Shown here one piece after another: positions 40,877-53,345 of a stretch of 64,000 nucleotides of DNA (its first letter is position 1; each line of letters begins with the position of its first letter). Source of the DNA: Hetaerina americana (taxonomy: Eukaryota; Arthropoda; Insecta; Odonata; Calopterygidae); contig JAKTNV010000005.1 of NCBI GenBank assembly GCA_022747635.1, positions 49,181,513 through 49,245,512 of the forward strand, read 5' to 3'. The notes under the pieces are model-generated. The model was not told the DNA's origin and did no database searches. It was given only the letters and a program-made list of their open reading frames with translations. Both the position numbers and the translations under genes were made by a program.

Positions 40877-43800
40877 AAAAACCCTTCATCTATAATTAAT
40901 TTTAATTATATAATTCAATTTTTGCCCTATTTTCTTACCTTATGGATCCTTTCAGTGTATATTAATTTATTATAGATAACAATGAAGGAGATATATGTTA
41001 TTGAAATAACGTACGGGCATAGAATTTAGGCATGAAAGGTACACTAAATTTTAATTATTTGAAAAACTTCTTGTCGTACAGATATTGATTTCATGACAAG
41101 CTGCTTAATTAAGACTCAGCGATACGTAAAAACATTCCAGATGCAAAGGAAGCCTTGCTCTTTAAAACGTAACGACGAAATCAATGCCGTATCATAGAAG
41201 TGTCGAACAACGGCGCCAAATTAAGACATTCAATAAACGAGGATTTTGAATATAAATTGTAGTCACGCAATCCTATGCTCATACTACTAGGATATTTTTA
41301 TATATTACAATTATGCGTAAAAAATAAATAAATTTAAAGGACTTTTTTATGCGCATGATTATTATGAAAAATACACCAGTAGCCATGGAGAGGGATTTCA
41401 AAAAAGATATAAATTGGATTTAACTGCTCACAACTTGGACACAAAAGCACCAATGATCCTCTGCACAGAAATCAATCTATCGGTAGAAACTAGAACAAAA
41501 GCTTGCACATCAAGAGCGCTGGTATGAAAAACTCTTGTCTAATGTTGGACCAAACCAAAAGATAATGCAAGTACCAGTCACGCTTTTTAGGTGTTACTGT
41601 TATTTTATAAATTTTAAAAATATTTTTTGGGTTTATTTAATTTCATCACAGGTATCATCAATACATTTTTATCCCAAAGAAATCTTTAGGTATGCAAACA
41701 TGTCACCGCTATAGTTTTCACAAACTGCCATTTCTGTAACTGGAAATGTACATTTCCCGCAATATGAAAAAATAATTCTTCATTTATGGCTGTTGAAGAG
41801 CTTAGGGTATAAACCACGCCAATTCAACATTATATCCTATACCTACATCCCACAGAAGTATTGAGTGCAAACGAAAATTTACATCGAACTCAATAAAGTT
41901 TCGAGGGTCAAGGAAAAAAGCTTACGAGTACTGGAGCTACACGCATTGGTGGCCACAGATAGTACAGCACTACGTGACTTTCAGCAAGCCTACCAAACGA
42001 GACGACTTTCCAGTTTTATGTCCCGCGAGTCAGAGAAAAAGAGAGAAATGGGGAACAAGGGGCTTATATAGGGCGTCGATGGATTTTAACTGATTCGTAC
42101 GACAAAGCATTAACCACATTACCGCTTTTGTCGCGGCATACTTTTTTTATTTTCACAGTCGCACAGAGCCCAAAAATACGACGAAAACCAATGGGACAGA
42201 TGCTTAAGCCGCTTAAGTTATTGAGAGCCCCGAGCATTCCGTAAGATGGCCGATCGATGCCGCAAGGGAAGAAGAGGGGGAGTATTGCGTTATGGCGTCA
42301 TCCCTGGTTAAAAGGCCAACGAGTTCAATTCGACGTCGCTCCGTCCACCGACGCCCTGTAGATAGCGGAAAAGGCACATAAACAGATTGAGTGTGCGCGA
42401 TGTATCCTGTCTTCCCATGAATGGCTTACGTCCGAACGTAATAAATGTGAAATTCAATGATTTCCACTTCTCTTTCTACGTCACCATATCCTAGAGATGC
42501 ATTAAAATATTTATTTCACGCAAACGGTCCGCGAAATAATATTAATGTTCGCAAAAGAAGCGTTACATTTAAAAAAAAAGTTAATAGGAGAGAAATACGA
42601 GTATGTAGCTATTAATTTCCGAGAAAATGTCCCTGAGAATTCGCAAACAAAATATTGCTAATTCAAAGTCGGCTCAATAAGTATCCTCGCAAGGTTATAG
42701 GTAATCCTTATCAACCTTATAAAACCTGGAGATTGCAGAGTATAGCTTATGTTTTAGCGTATTTTGATTGGATATATTCCTTTAAAACATAGTCTTCATC
42801 AAACTCTTAAGTCAAAGCTCGAAGAATGAAAAGTCACAATTAAAACTTAAAAAAGAAGCTTAACGTACCCAATGCATTTCGCGTTCTTAAAGGCTCGATG
42901 GAAATCTTCGCGTTGGGAAGAACATTTTGGGAATACTCATGAATTCCCAAAAGCTTCTTTCCGTAATATTGCTGGCGATTTCGCATGTCTCAAATGTGTA
43001 CAGGTATTCTCCTAAATTTTCATTGGGTAACCTTAGATAACGTATGAAATAAACCGATACTATATATTTTAGGATAGCTATGCTTCATGCTACAATAAAG
43101 TGGGAAAACCCTCATTTCGTAATGTAGCCTCTTGGACTTGATTCGAATGTGAATTTATTACTTTTTATTCAGGAGTAAAAGAAAAAAAATTGACATGATT
43201 CTTATCTTGTCATATCTATATTGATCTTCAGTGCTAAATGCGTTTTATGCAGCATCGTGTACGCTTTATCCATGCAAACAATTACATGAGGTCAGAATCA
43301 GCTTTCAACGCCTTTCGTAACAAGTTTATGCCAACTAATACTAGAGGAATTGTGCTCCTGTAGCCGAGGTGTATTGGGCGACTATCATCTATTTCTTGTA
43401 TAAAATGCAAATGTCACGCTTATTTGACTTTCTGTAGGGAAGATCAAAGAGTATACCTGTCTAAGGCACTTGAAACAGAATTCAAAGCAATCCAGTTGCA
43501 GGGGGTTAAAACCAAAGATAAGGAAATGCCATTGAATGTAGAATACAGAGTAGGGATTATGCTCCCAAACGTCGCGTTATCTACGTGAGGATTTTCAAAG
43601 GGATCGAAGAATTGCTCCCACAGAAAAAGGAACTTTTCATTCGAACGTTAAAAAAGCTACCACGGTTACAACAGAACTGGGTTTTGAAAGAGCTCGCAGA
43701 GCCCTGAAGCGGCTGATCCTCAAAGGGGTATTCTACGCGTGATAGTCTAAATGAGAAGGGATTCACGAGGAATTCACCCACGACAGCATCTGGAAAAGTT

Positions 43801-45480
43801 ATCATCGGAAGCTTTATCCCGAAGGCCTGGCGAACTTGAAATTGAATCGGGGGAGCCTGGCGTACCTATTTGTGAAGAGTTCATTTCAGACTTTTTACTC
43901 TATTTTCTAATCATTGCAGGGACAATCACGTTCCCGAGCATATACTATAAGAGTAGAATGTTCGCCAAATTAATATTCGCCGACAAATCCAAAGAAATAA
44001 ATGTGTTAGTATTACTCAGATGCGTAATAATTTCAATAGTTTCAGATAGCTACATGCATTCAATGGCGATTTTAAATAGGTTTAATAACATTTGAAAAAG
44101 TGGCGAAACATGATTGAGTTATAGTGCAAATTTATTATTCGAAATACATTAATAGATGTGCATGTTATGACGCTTTCAAATTTTCAACTTAGGAAGGCCC
44201 TACTACATTCCTGAGTAGCTTCTAATAATATTTTTTAAGTACCATTTCCAAACAAGAAACCTCCAAAAGAGCTTGATTAGTTTTTGCTTTCTTAATAATG
44301 AATGCTTGAAACAATAAATTTCATCAAGTATTACAACTTACAGTTGGTATTTGTGCCATTAAAATAGGTTTTCTATTGGTATTATCCATCCAAACGACAA
44401 AAACGTCTTTTGTAAGGACGAAACTACCAAGAAAAACTCTTTAAATACCATTTTCATTTTTCAAAATTTTCAGGAAGTATTTATAGTATAAAGTTTAATT
44501 GGAATTTTTAAATCAGTAAAATAATGAAATTTTGACCTGAAATCAAAAATGAAATACACCATACGTACAAAAAAACATTCGGTCTCATTACAATAAAACT
44601 GAAATGCATTGTTTTTCAGGACCATATAGTAAATATATAAGATGCGATAACAGTATCTTACGACTAAGTCGAGATTCTCTTCCAAACATTTCTTCGGGTA
44701 TTAGAGATAATTATATTGATTATTTGACTATTTCGCGTCTAAGTCTCTACATGGAAGAAAAGCCATGTAAATGACTAAACGAACATTTAGACACTACTCA
44801 CATTTTCCCTTAAAAATACTCGGCCTTAAGCTATGGATGTTTTTTCCCTTCCCCTAAAATCCAATTGATGCAAACAATTTAATGCATGCTCACTTAAAAT
44901 ACTGAATTTAGTAGAACATTTATTACACATATGTACACTAAAAGTATGCAACAACATTATGACGTACCCAAGTGCGGACGGGACTCAAACAAACGGCCTT
45001 TGGGTTGGCTACCAATCTATCGCGATCAATTTCTGTACAGAATAGTCATTAACTGGCATGATACTCACCAGTCTAGAGATATGCAATTAAAACAGGGTAC
45101 TCAGCTGATATCACAGATATTTTAAAGTGATTCCAGCCGAATAGGTTCCGGTTTTTCCATTCCAGTTCCTCTAAAACACACAAACTTGAAATAATGGATA
45201 GTTACACGTCTAGGGAAGAGGTAAAAGTTTACGCGATATTACTACATGGGAACTAGACCAGATGAAACTTCGACGATGATTTCATCGGTGAGACCCGAGG
45301 TGGGGGAGAGAGGAATGAAACTGAGACATATACGGGCAAGTAAACGGTCGTGGGAAGGGTCGATTCGTAGCAAATAATAATGCAATATTCCACTGTGCAT
45401 AAAATATACGTAAAAACCTAGGTCAAATACTACTAACCTATCTTGTTCGTCTTCCATAACATCGCCCCTGAATCCACAAT
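40877..45480. other. Intergenic, AT-rich
   Basis: No gene recognised. TTATATAGG at about 42064 is TATA-like. A plus-strand stretch around 43590-43710 reads FKGIEELLPQKKELFIRTLK, protein-like for about 38 codons, but it has no start and no known family. Nothing else was seen. Confidence 0.4.
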
Positions 45481-46100
45481 ATTAATGGTTAAGCAGAGGA
45501 ACGAAATTAAGCAAACGCCTTCGAGAGAGAGAAGAGAGGTGAGAGCCGGAAGGAAGAGGGGGCACGCCAAGGAGTGGGATGGGGGAGAGAAGAAGGGGAA
45601 TAAGTGAACCCGAGAAGTAAAGAGTTGTGAAGGGAGAAGAATGAATTCCGAGAACGAACAAAAACGTCCGCTGAGTGGAGAGAGCGAAGAAGGACCCAGC
45701 CGCGCCTCGCGCGCTTGATCGTACGAAAATAGAAACGAAGGCGTAGCCTTAGCGAAAGGTAGAGCAGGCCATCACGAGGGTTCACGGCATCACCTATTCA
45801 CGCCTGCGATATTAAGTTCTGCGAGGGTTCGGGTGGTGGTGAGGAGGGACGAGGGGCGTGGTCTGTCCGGTGTAAGAGAGAGGGCCCCCAAGTTCCTGGG
45901 AGGCGTGAGGGAAGGGGGGGAAGGAGACTCCGGGCGCAGATCAAACAATGGTGGTGATATTAGAGAGGGGTCCCAGCTGGGCGAGAGTAATGGGTCAAAG
46001 GGCGCCGGAACGGAGAGAGGGGCCGAGGGCAAGCAACGGGGTCCGCGGAAGGAGGGGAGCGGAAGGTTTGTTTATTTTTTTTAGGTGGGATGAGGGGTGA
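45481..46100. other. G/A-rich island
   Basis: The plus strand is dominated by G and A with GAGAGAGA-type motifs for about 600 nt. Frames on both strands are low complexity. The block ends at a T-run (46071-46082). Confidence 0.5.
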
Positions 46101-48400
46101 CACGTGAACGGGCGAAGGCGAGAGAGAAAATTGAGTCTGTAAAAAATCGTGGGGCATTTATTGGATAATAGAGGAAGGAGTCCGCGGAGTGTTCGACTTG
46201 CGCGTTGAGTATGATATGCAGGGAAATAAAATTAGGAAATTAGAGTGGGCCAAAATGAATGTACACATCTCTAGTCAATGTCTCGTATTAACTTTTATCG
46301 CGCCTAAGTTGAAGCCGTCCCGTAAATATTGACTTAACAGCACCCACCCTAACGATGAACGACATAGTTCTTCGCGCTCTCCAGACTGATTTTAAAGAAA
46401 AAGAATGCACGAAAATAGATTAAGAGGCATATCAAACAATTTTCATTTTAAACTCTAGCATTTTACATTGTTTACTCACGTGTCCCTGTGGATTAATATT
46501 CCAGAATCGAAGGCCGCATAATATTGGGGAACCAATTAAAGCTTCCCGAGAGTCAATTATGATTGCATAACATACCCTATGCCATAGCTGTTTAATAATA
46601 AAAGTATTAAAATGTGGAGTTAAATGTCATGAATTCCACAATAAAGTTCCGCCTTGATAAATATCCGGTAAATTTTTTCGAAGTCTAACGGAAAGAATAC
46701 CTGCCTGTTTGAAAAAATAACTTCGCCAATGGCAAAGCATATCACCGTGATATTACAAAACCTGGATGTCGCAACAGAAAATTAATGCTCTAACCACATA
46801 CTTCGCCAAAGTACGTAAATATAATCGACTATAAAGTACCTCCTGATGAAATAGTTTCACTACGGGACGCGTTAGTTTCAAAGTAATACTTAAATCCATC
46901 TTCCCGTGGTTTGCGGGCAATGTTGGTCGATGTAATTTCCTGAAAGGCAGCGACAACGGACGCCAAAACACTCTCCGACCCTCGTGAGTGAAACCCTGGA
47001 AGGGAGCCGTCCCCCTAAATCTAAAACAATGAAACGACGAAACCTAATGTAGGAAAATAACGCGTGGGGAAATATATTTTTGGGACTGGAGTGGACACAA
47101 TGGATCGTTCCGCGAAAGGAATCGATTTGGAAATGGAAAGGCACATATGAAAAGATAACTCTCTTCTCACTCGCATTCCTTCCCCTCCCCCCTCCACTCT
47201 CAGCGCTCTCTCCGTCTGCTCACAAATGGGTTTCCCATGGATGCAGTGTCCTGCTGAAGGACGGCCTTTCAAACCCCCGGGATGTGGAACCAACAGAAAA
47301 TTCTCACTTTCTTTCCTCTCAAGGAGAGTGAAACCCATACGGATGTGTTAAAAGGAATAAGAGGTAATTAAATAAGTTGGTATTTTTCCGTGTGTGCATA
47401 TACTATGCCTACATATACATAATCGCGCTGTTTACTCGTCTCATAGAGACAGCCACCAAGTGATAAATGAGCAAATGTTGGCGAGGAGGAATCATAAATA
47501 CTGATAACTTAGCATAGGGCACGGGGAAACGGTAACACATTCGTGGAAAAATATATGGAAGGCAAGAAATAAAATTCAGGTAAAATTGTCGCCATTTCTT
47601 TAAAAATTGTACTCCTGTTTCTGTGGAAGTAAGAAAATAAAATTCGCAATCATGCATTGAAGTCCTAAAGCTTTACTCATAAAATAAAATTTCGTTCATA
47701 CCAAACTGGGCGAAATATTTGAGCTAGAAAAACGAAACGGATAATATATAGAAAAATATAAAACGTATGTTCTTTTTGTCATCTGAAAATAAGATGTGAG
47801 CGAATTTTTCAGAAAGAAGAAAACTGCTCTAAAATTAATAAAATTAACTTTAAAAAATTCTTAAAGAAATACTGCATAGAAACAGTGATGTGACACTAAC
47901 TAAATTCATACAAATGCGTTGAAAGGAAGCAAAGGATCTTAAAAAATTAAAAGGGTCTCATTCGAATAAATGGACATTTACAATAAAGTAGGAATGGATG
48001 AATAATTGGAGAGAAACCCGGAAAGAGCGATATTAAAAACTGAAAAAATACTCTAAAGAAGTAAGATATTTTGACCTTATCCAAAGGAGGGTATACGTCA
48101 GAAATAAAAATTCTATGTACACTGAGTGTTGAAAAACAATTTACATCTTTCTGGGTCACAAATAAATGAATTTACTTTGTAATTATCACAACAATCAAAG
48201 TAAAAATAATGAGAGCAAAGGAGTTTTAAAAATTCCTTATTTTAGTAAAGGCATTCCACTTCTTCCACCTGTCCTAAGGCAGGGAATTAAGGCAAACAGT
48301 TTTTTTTTAATCAAATTAAAAAAAATTTCGGCCGAAACGCAAAAGAGATCGCCGCACGCCATGGCACAAAGGGTGCTCGCTTTATGTGGCGTGGGTGCTG
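46101..48400. other. Intergenic, AT-rich
   Basis: Minus-strand frames at 46753-47338 have no recognisable domain. No repeat recognised. Confidence 0.45.
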
Positions 48401-48923
48401 CTCTTTAAGTGCTTTCCACGTAGAACTCAAGTGGGGACCGGATTATGGCAAACGGAAAACGCATCACCCACGGGAATTGATTCCGGGTCCTTGGCACGGG
48501 AAGCCGGTCCGGTGACCGCCAAAGTATTCGAATGCCCTAGGGGGAATGAATGGCATTAAGGCGAAGGGAAAAAGAAGGGAAGAGAGGAGGTGGGAAGTAA
48601 TAAGGGCGGAGCGGAGACGGAATATAGAAATCGAGAGGGAGGATGAAGAGGCGGGAGTGGGAAGAAGAGCATTGGTGCCCTATTAGAGAATCAAAGGGAA
48701 TATGAAAAGGTGCGGGGGGGAGGGAAGACGAGAGAAAACGCTAAGAGGGATATTTAAGCCGCTTGAGTGGGACCGAGGGTGCATGATGACACGCCGTCTC
48801 GTCCCCTCAAAAGAACGATAAATGCACGGGGAAGAAGAGAGGGTGCGGGCAGAGTAGCAAATGTAAAGAAGGTAAAGTAGATGCACTGAATGGTTGAGGC
48901 CTTAACTTTGTAGAATTCCATTT
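48401..48923. other. G/A-rich island
   Basis: Purine-biased from about 48540 to 48860, with a TATA-like ATATTTAAGCC near 48750. No gene recognised. Confidence 0.45.
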
Positions 48924-49142
48924 TTAACTTAGGAAAAATAATAATATCTTTGCTTTCTACAAAATAAACTTTATTCGTCGATTAGTTTCGTTTACACTGT
49001 AACGTCATCAGGACTAGTGGCACTGTAACATCATCAGGAATAACCACACTAGTCCTGATGATGTTACAGTATAAACGAAACTAGTCGACGAATAAAGTTT
49101 ATTTTGTAGAAAGCAAAGATATTATTATTTTTCCTAAGTTAA
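48924..49142. repeat. Fold-back element with 96-bp arms
   Basis: Arms 48924-49019 and 49047-49142 are reverse complements with only three mismatches, around a 27-nt spacer. The spacer itself repeats CACTGTAACATCATCAGGA (49021-49039), an 18/19 copy of 48995-49013. No target duplication is evident. Each arm carries a hammerhead-like core (see 49052-49089), which points to a fragment of a ribozyme-bearing retroelement such as a Penelope-like element. Confidence 0.85.
49052..49089 (+). ncRNA. Hammerhead-ribozyme-like core
   Basis: Order on the plus strand: GTC (49052-49054), CTGATGA (49055-49061), a 15-nt imperfect stem II (49062-49076), GAAAC (49077-49081), a two-base loop, GTC (49084-49086) and GAC (49087-49089). 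GTC/GAC can form stem I, AC/GT a minimal stem III, and cleavage would fall after GTC. This is the type I layout with tiny stem III known from Penelope-like elements. Stem II is poor (a T and bulged A interrupt GTTA/TAAAC). The other arm, on the minus strand, has the same core but ATC for GTC. Activity is doubtful. Confidence 0.45.
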
Positions 49143-49359
49143 GGTAAAGTACGGTAGAAAATAAAGTCGGCAACAGAAGATAGTGAGCGGAGGAAATTAG
49201 ACCTAACACAGATATAATACTGAAAACTGCCTGACAGCGTATGCGGGGTGTTTCAATTAAAAAGAGTAAAGGTGAGTGGGTTCCAGTGATGGGATGAAGA
49301 ATCCGAAACCCACCTGAACTTGGGATAGTTTTCTACAAACCGAAGGACCCCTATTAGCA
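49143..49359. other. Intergenic spacer
   Basis: Nothing recognised between the fold-back and the microsatellite. Confidence 0.4.
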
Positions 49360-49387
49360 CACACATATGTATATGTATATATATGTT

Positions 49388-49424
<37 letters not shown>
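49360..49424. repeat. TA-rich microsatellite
   Basis: ATATGTATATGTATATATAT leads into about 35 nt of pure (AT)n. It ends exactly where the SINE head begins. Confidence 0.9.
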
Positions 49425-49425
<1 letters not shown>

Positions 49426-49740
49426 GGTCGCGGTAGTCCAGTGGTAGAGCGTTGGACTACTGACCGGAGGGTCCCGGGTTCGTTTCCCGGGCAAGTCTCT
49501 GGGTACCTACAGCTCTACCCAATCTATGTGATTTTCCGGGTACCAGATCTTCCAAGGAAACCATAACTGACACATTAAAAGAAACTGGCCCCCCTACCCT
49601 GATGTGTGAATTTCACACGCCGTCGGGGTTAGTACTGGGTGAACTCTACCATCACCTACAAAACCGACCAACGGGTTGATTACTGCGTTTATGGTGTATG
49701 GTTTAATTTGATGATTTAAGATGATTTAATTACTGCACTT
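49425..49740 (+). mobile_element. tRNA-derived SINE
   Basis: The head resembles a tRNA, with A box TAGTCCAGTGG (49434-49444) and B box GGTTCGTTTCC (49477-49487) inside a CCCGG/CCGGG T-arm, 33 bp apart as in tRNA genes. The anticodon arm pairs poorly, so it is not a working tRNA. An unrelated body of about 230 nt follows, and the 3' end has a short tandem GATGATTTAA repeat (about 49709-49730). A and B boxes would direct RNA polymerase III. Confidence 0.75.
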
Positions 49741-50660
49741 CTGCACCTCAAACTTCAAAAGAGGAAATATGAGTAGTCCCTACGCACATTTGATTAGGAC
49801 ATGAAACACCGAGGGGACTACCATGAAACAAGGGAAAAGTTTTGAGAAACGAACGTGGAGAAGTACATTAGGGACGAGGATGGAGAGAAAATAATAATGA
49901 AGATGAATGCCCGGAGGAAATCAAGATGACCCGACGAGGAAATTTAAATGGGGAAAAGGAAGGGGAAGAATGAAGGCAGAGAAGAAATCGTGACTAGAAA
50001 ATGGAAAAAAATTAAGGGTAAGAGAGGAAGGGAGAAGAAGGATGGTAAGTAAACGGACTACCTTCCACCCTCTCCCTTTCCGAGTGCTGTGGGTTTTGAC
50101 GGTGGTGGATTTTTTTCCATCGGGCCTAGGGAGACTGAACTGAGGGAAGGGGCGACTCGAGCGATGGAGAGGAAAAGGAAGGGGGAGATAAAAAGACGAA
50201 GGCGATGGAAATGGCGCGGAAAGGAGGTTAAAATAGTTGCTGGTAGAAGATGGCAGCAGAGGTCGGAGAAGGGAGGAGGGAACAGGGAGTGGTGGACGGA
50301 ATGTGGGTATGAAGGTAAGTTGAGAGAGATATGGAGTAAGAGAAGTGCAGGAAGAAGGGAATGATGGCAGCGGAGATGGGGCAAGAGGGGGAGGAAAGGG
50401 CGGAAAGAGAGAGAGAGAGGGAGATGAGGGGTGGCCTTAGGAAGAGAGATGCGGAGATTCGTAGAGGTCCCTTATTTGCTTTAGTAATCTCCCACCTCCC
50501 GTTCCTCCGTTCCATCCCCACCCCTTATCTATTTATCACGCTTACGCACTTGGAAGTGCGAGTGGCGGAGAGAGACCTTGAGGTTGACTTTTTGACTTGA
50601 GACGGTGATCAGGTAAACATCAAAGGGATGGGAGAAGGGGTGGTGACCTCGCTTATTTTC
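49741..50660. other. G/A-rich island and flanks
   Basis: Strong purine bias from about 49840 to 50460 with GAGAGAGAGAG at 50406-50420. Frames of 80-108 codons are biased translations of this tract. No gene recognised. Confidence 0.5.
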
Positions 50661-50707
50661 TAGGGAGCTTGCATCCAAAAAAATATATACGTTACGCGAG
50701 GAGTTCC

Positions 50708-51112
50708 ATGAACCAAAGGAAGACGGTCGTGGCGGAACTTATTGCTATTTTTGCGTTAAATCGATTCAAGTTAGGAAATACACAATGGACCACAGGAAAA
50801 TCAGATAAAAATGTATCTTTGAATTTCCATTTCGGGAGAAAAATGTCATGGAGTTTGACGGGTTTTTTCATGACAGAATTAATTATCCTTATTGAGATAC
50901 TAAGACAAAAAAGAAGAAATAGATTATTCAGGATGATATCCCACTACGTGCCAAAAAAGCCAATGCCTGCGATCGGATTTTTTATAATTATTTCCGCAAA
51001 GATATTTGGGCAATATTCCATTCCCAGGGGCCGAAGCATCGCTTATCGCTGGATATTTCATTTTCGTAGAATTTTTAAGGTCCTGTGGAATTGCATCAAA
51101 AAATTACACTAG
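50708..51112 (+). CDS. Unidentified ORF of about 134 codons
   Basis: ATG 50708 opens a frame to TAG at 51110-51112; the frame is also open a little upstream from TTG 50669. The protein is basic with a hydrophobic stretch (GFFMTELIILIEIL) and a second one (IGFFIIISAKIFG). I recognise no family and see no splice or promoter evidence. It sits at the boundary of a purine-rich island and may be chance. Confidence 0.12.
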   Translation: MNQRKTVVAELIAIFALNRFKLGNTQWTTGKSDKNVSLNFHFGRKMSWSLTGFFMTELIILIEILRQKRRNRLFRMISHYVPKKPMPAIGFFIIISAKIFGQYSIPRGRSIAYRWIFHFRRIFKVLWNCIKKLH

Positions 51113-52005
51113 GGGCAGAGTCAAAAATGATAAAAGTAAGTAAGAAAGAAACGATTGACAAATTCCTGCATCATTATTTTTGAATTTCTATTAACAGTAT
51201 TTTGAGACTTTGAACAGGAATTATTACCATGTAAAAGATGTTGCCAGACTAATTTCTCATGCAGGTCAATTATAACCTCATAGCAGTATTTCTGGAAGCA
51301 CTCACGCAAAAATTAAAAAAACATACCAATCACAAACCTCTTCATTCTTCATTGTTTACTACTCTCCATCTAGAAGAGAAACCGTGGGTGATTTAGGAGT
51401 TTTTAAGGTACAACTGAAAATATTTTGGAGATCTCGAACAAAGTAAAACGTGTTTGGGTGCTAAAAAATCCACTTTCAAAATGTATGCCCCGGAGAAGGA
51501 AATTCATTCCTTAGGTTCATTAACCAGAATAAAAAATAAATAAATGTTTCGTTGAGATTTCAACAAACGTGATGGAGCTCTCCCGTGATAAAACAACGAA
51601 AATATTACATTATTCATATTTTACTGGTCCCGTGAGATCCATTTCGAGTAACATAAAACGCATTAAACTCCACATTTGTATGGTAACAAATTATCTCGTT
51701 AGATTCAACCACTGGGATAAAATAAGAAATACCGTCACAGACAGATTCAAGTACTTGTTCTCCCCTCACACAACAGGAATTCATAATAGCATTTAACTCG
51801 AGCACACGTTAAAATTAACTTAGAGATTGAAATTTAAAGATTTAATGGGATACCCAAATTGTGGCATGCAGTTTATAGGGATGTAGGTGTACGTTCTATA
51901 TATGTGCTCAAACATTTCCATGTATCAGTTAATATTTTTTGAAATGCATGCATGAACTAATACAAATTTCTGTAAGCACGTGCGGCTATGGCAATACGAG
52001 CCCAC
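51113..52005. other. Intergenic, AT-rich
   Basis: Nothing recognised. Confidence 0.45.
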
Positions 52006-52009
52006 GAGC

Positions 52010-52080
52010 CTCCACCTCATCATCCCCCGCCGCACGCCCTTGGCGGTTTGGTGGGTACATTGTAGATGCAGATGTCATGA
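52010..52080 (+). mobile_element. LINE 3'-end relic
   Basis: CATCCCCCGCCGCACGCCCT, then TGGCGGTTTGGTGGGTAC and TGTAGATGCAGATG, matches the end of the intact LINE closely, including two tail units. The upstream limit is not clear. Confidence 0.7.
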
Positions 52081-53104
52081 GAGTCTTATTGACGGTATAT
52101 CCGAGTCCTCTCGACCTATCCCTTACTCTTCAAACGTCCACTTTTCCTTTATTTTTCTAATTGGTCATTCGAATTGAATCCATTCTCTCGACCATATTTA
52201 AAGCAGCGAAGAATATTTATTTAATACTCGTTTATTTCCTGTGCATCCAGTCCACGAAATTTCAAGATCTACTCATTTTTCACCCTCTCCCTGCTATTTT
52301 TGCAACAGTCTTTCCTCAAGTACCCCAAACCCACGCCATTTATTTTTCGTGTATGATACCCTAAAACCCACGGAATTAATTTGACATCCTAGCGCATACA
52401 CGTCTAGTTTTGATGCAAAAATAAGGGGAAGAGTAACTATTATACTCTGCCATTTTTCCTATCCAAGATAAACATTTATTTTAATACACTCCACTTACTA
52501 CCAATAATATTTTTATAGAGATATTTCTTTTAATTTCTTCATCTACATAATCATCATTTCACAAATATTCTCCCATGATATGCAAAAAGAGTACACACGC
52601 TCAATTATTTCACCTACATTTAGGCCTTTTATTTCTACGTCATTGATGATGAAACGCATGCGACCATTTTCATTTAATATTTCGAAATTAACTATTCAGT
52701 CGGTACGCACGCGGATTGAAGTTTCAGACTTCTCGGAAGCTTTAATTTCACCACCAGCCAAGGCCAAGCGGTGAGAAGAGGGGATCAAAAGGATTGGTAA
52801 AGACAGAGAGAATGAAAGGGTTGAGTGTACAAGTGGGCTGAGGAGGACGGGGGTATAGTGGGGAGTAGGGGAACTCAGTGAGCGTGGGAGGGCTGAAGAT
52901 CGGGGCGGAGAGGGTGGATGGTCACTTTGCAGTCCATTTGACGCACACGTGACTCAAATCCTCAGGACGAGACCGGAATGGTGGAACAGCTGTGGCAGGT
53001 GTCCACGCGGCCGGCAGATCATTCCACAGATAAGCGAGGGAGGTGATATGCGGAGGACTTGAAAGCGCTCAGGAGACCTACTGAAGGCTCCAGGAGGAGA
53101 GTTA
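52081..53104. other. Intergenic; G/A-rich island at 52770-53100
   Basis: AT-rich and pyrimidine-leaning to 52700, then purine-rich. No gene recognised. Confidence 0.45.
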
Positions 53105-53345
53105 AGGTATCTACATTCTACATGATGCACTGCAAACTATCGTTTTGGGGTGTGTCTGGATGATGCCACTGCATCCACGTAACATCAAAGTTAAGCTATA
53201 CTTAATTTTTAGTAACCAATGAAGAGGTAATATATTTAAAATAATGGAGATAATACCTACAGCTACATTCACTACGGTATCTAAGTGTAAAATACATCAC
53301 TACGCATACGAGATGAACAATAATATAGATAAAATAATGACAACG
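53105..53345 (-). mobile_element. 5'-truncated LINE 3'-end relic (same family as 3588 and 61165)
   Basis: Shares ordered plus-strand phrases with 61165-61400 (TCTACATG, AACATCAAA, TTTAAAATAATG, GCATACGAG.GAAC) and with 3588-3810 (ACAGCTACATTCACTA). The terminal G+C-rich motif is badly worn. The ORF-like minus frame 53281-53493 has no recognisable motif. It may extend to about 53500. Confidence 0.5.

Noticed and set aside
49425..49500. Functional tRNA gene
   Set aside because: A and B boxes and the T-arm are present, but the anticodon stem has mismatches and no proper acceptor stem forms. A SINE head is the better reading.
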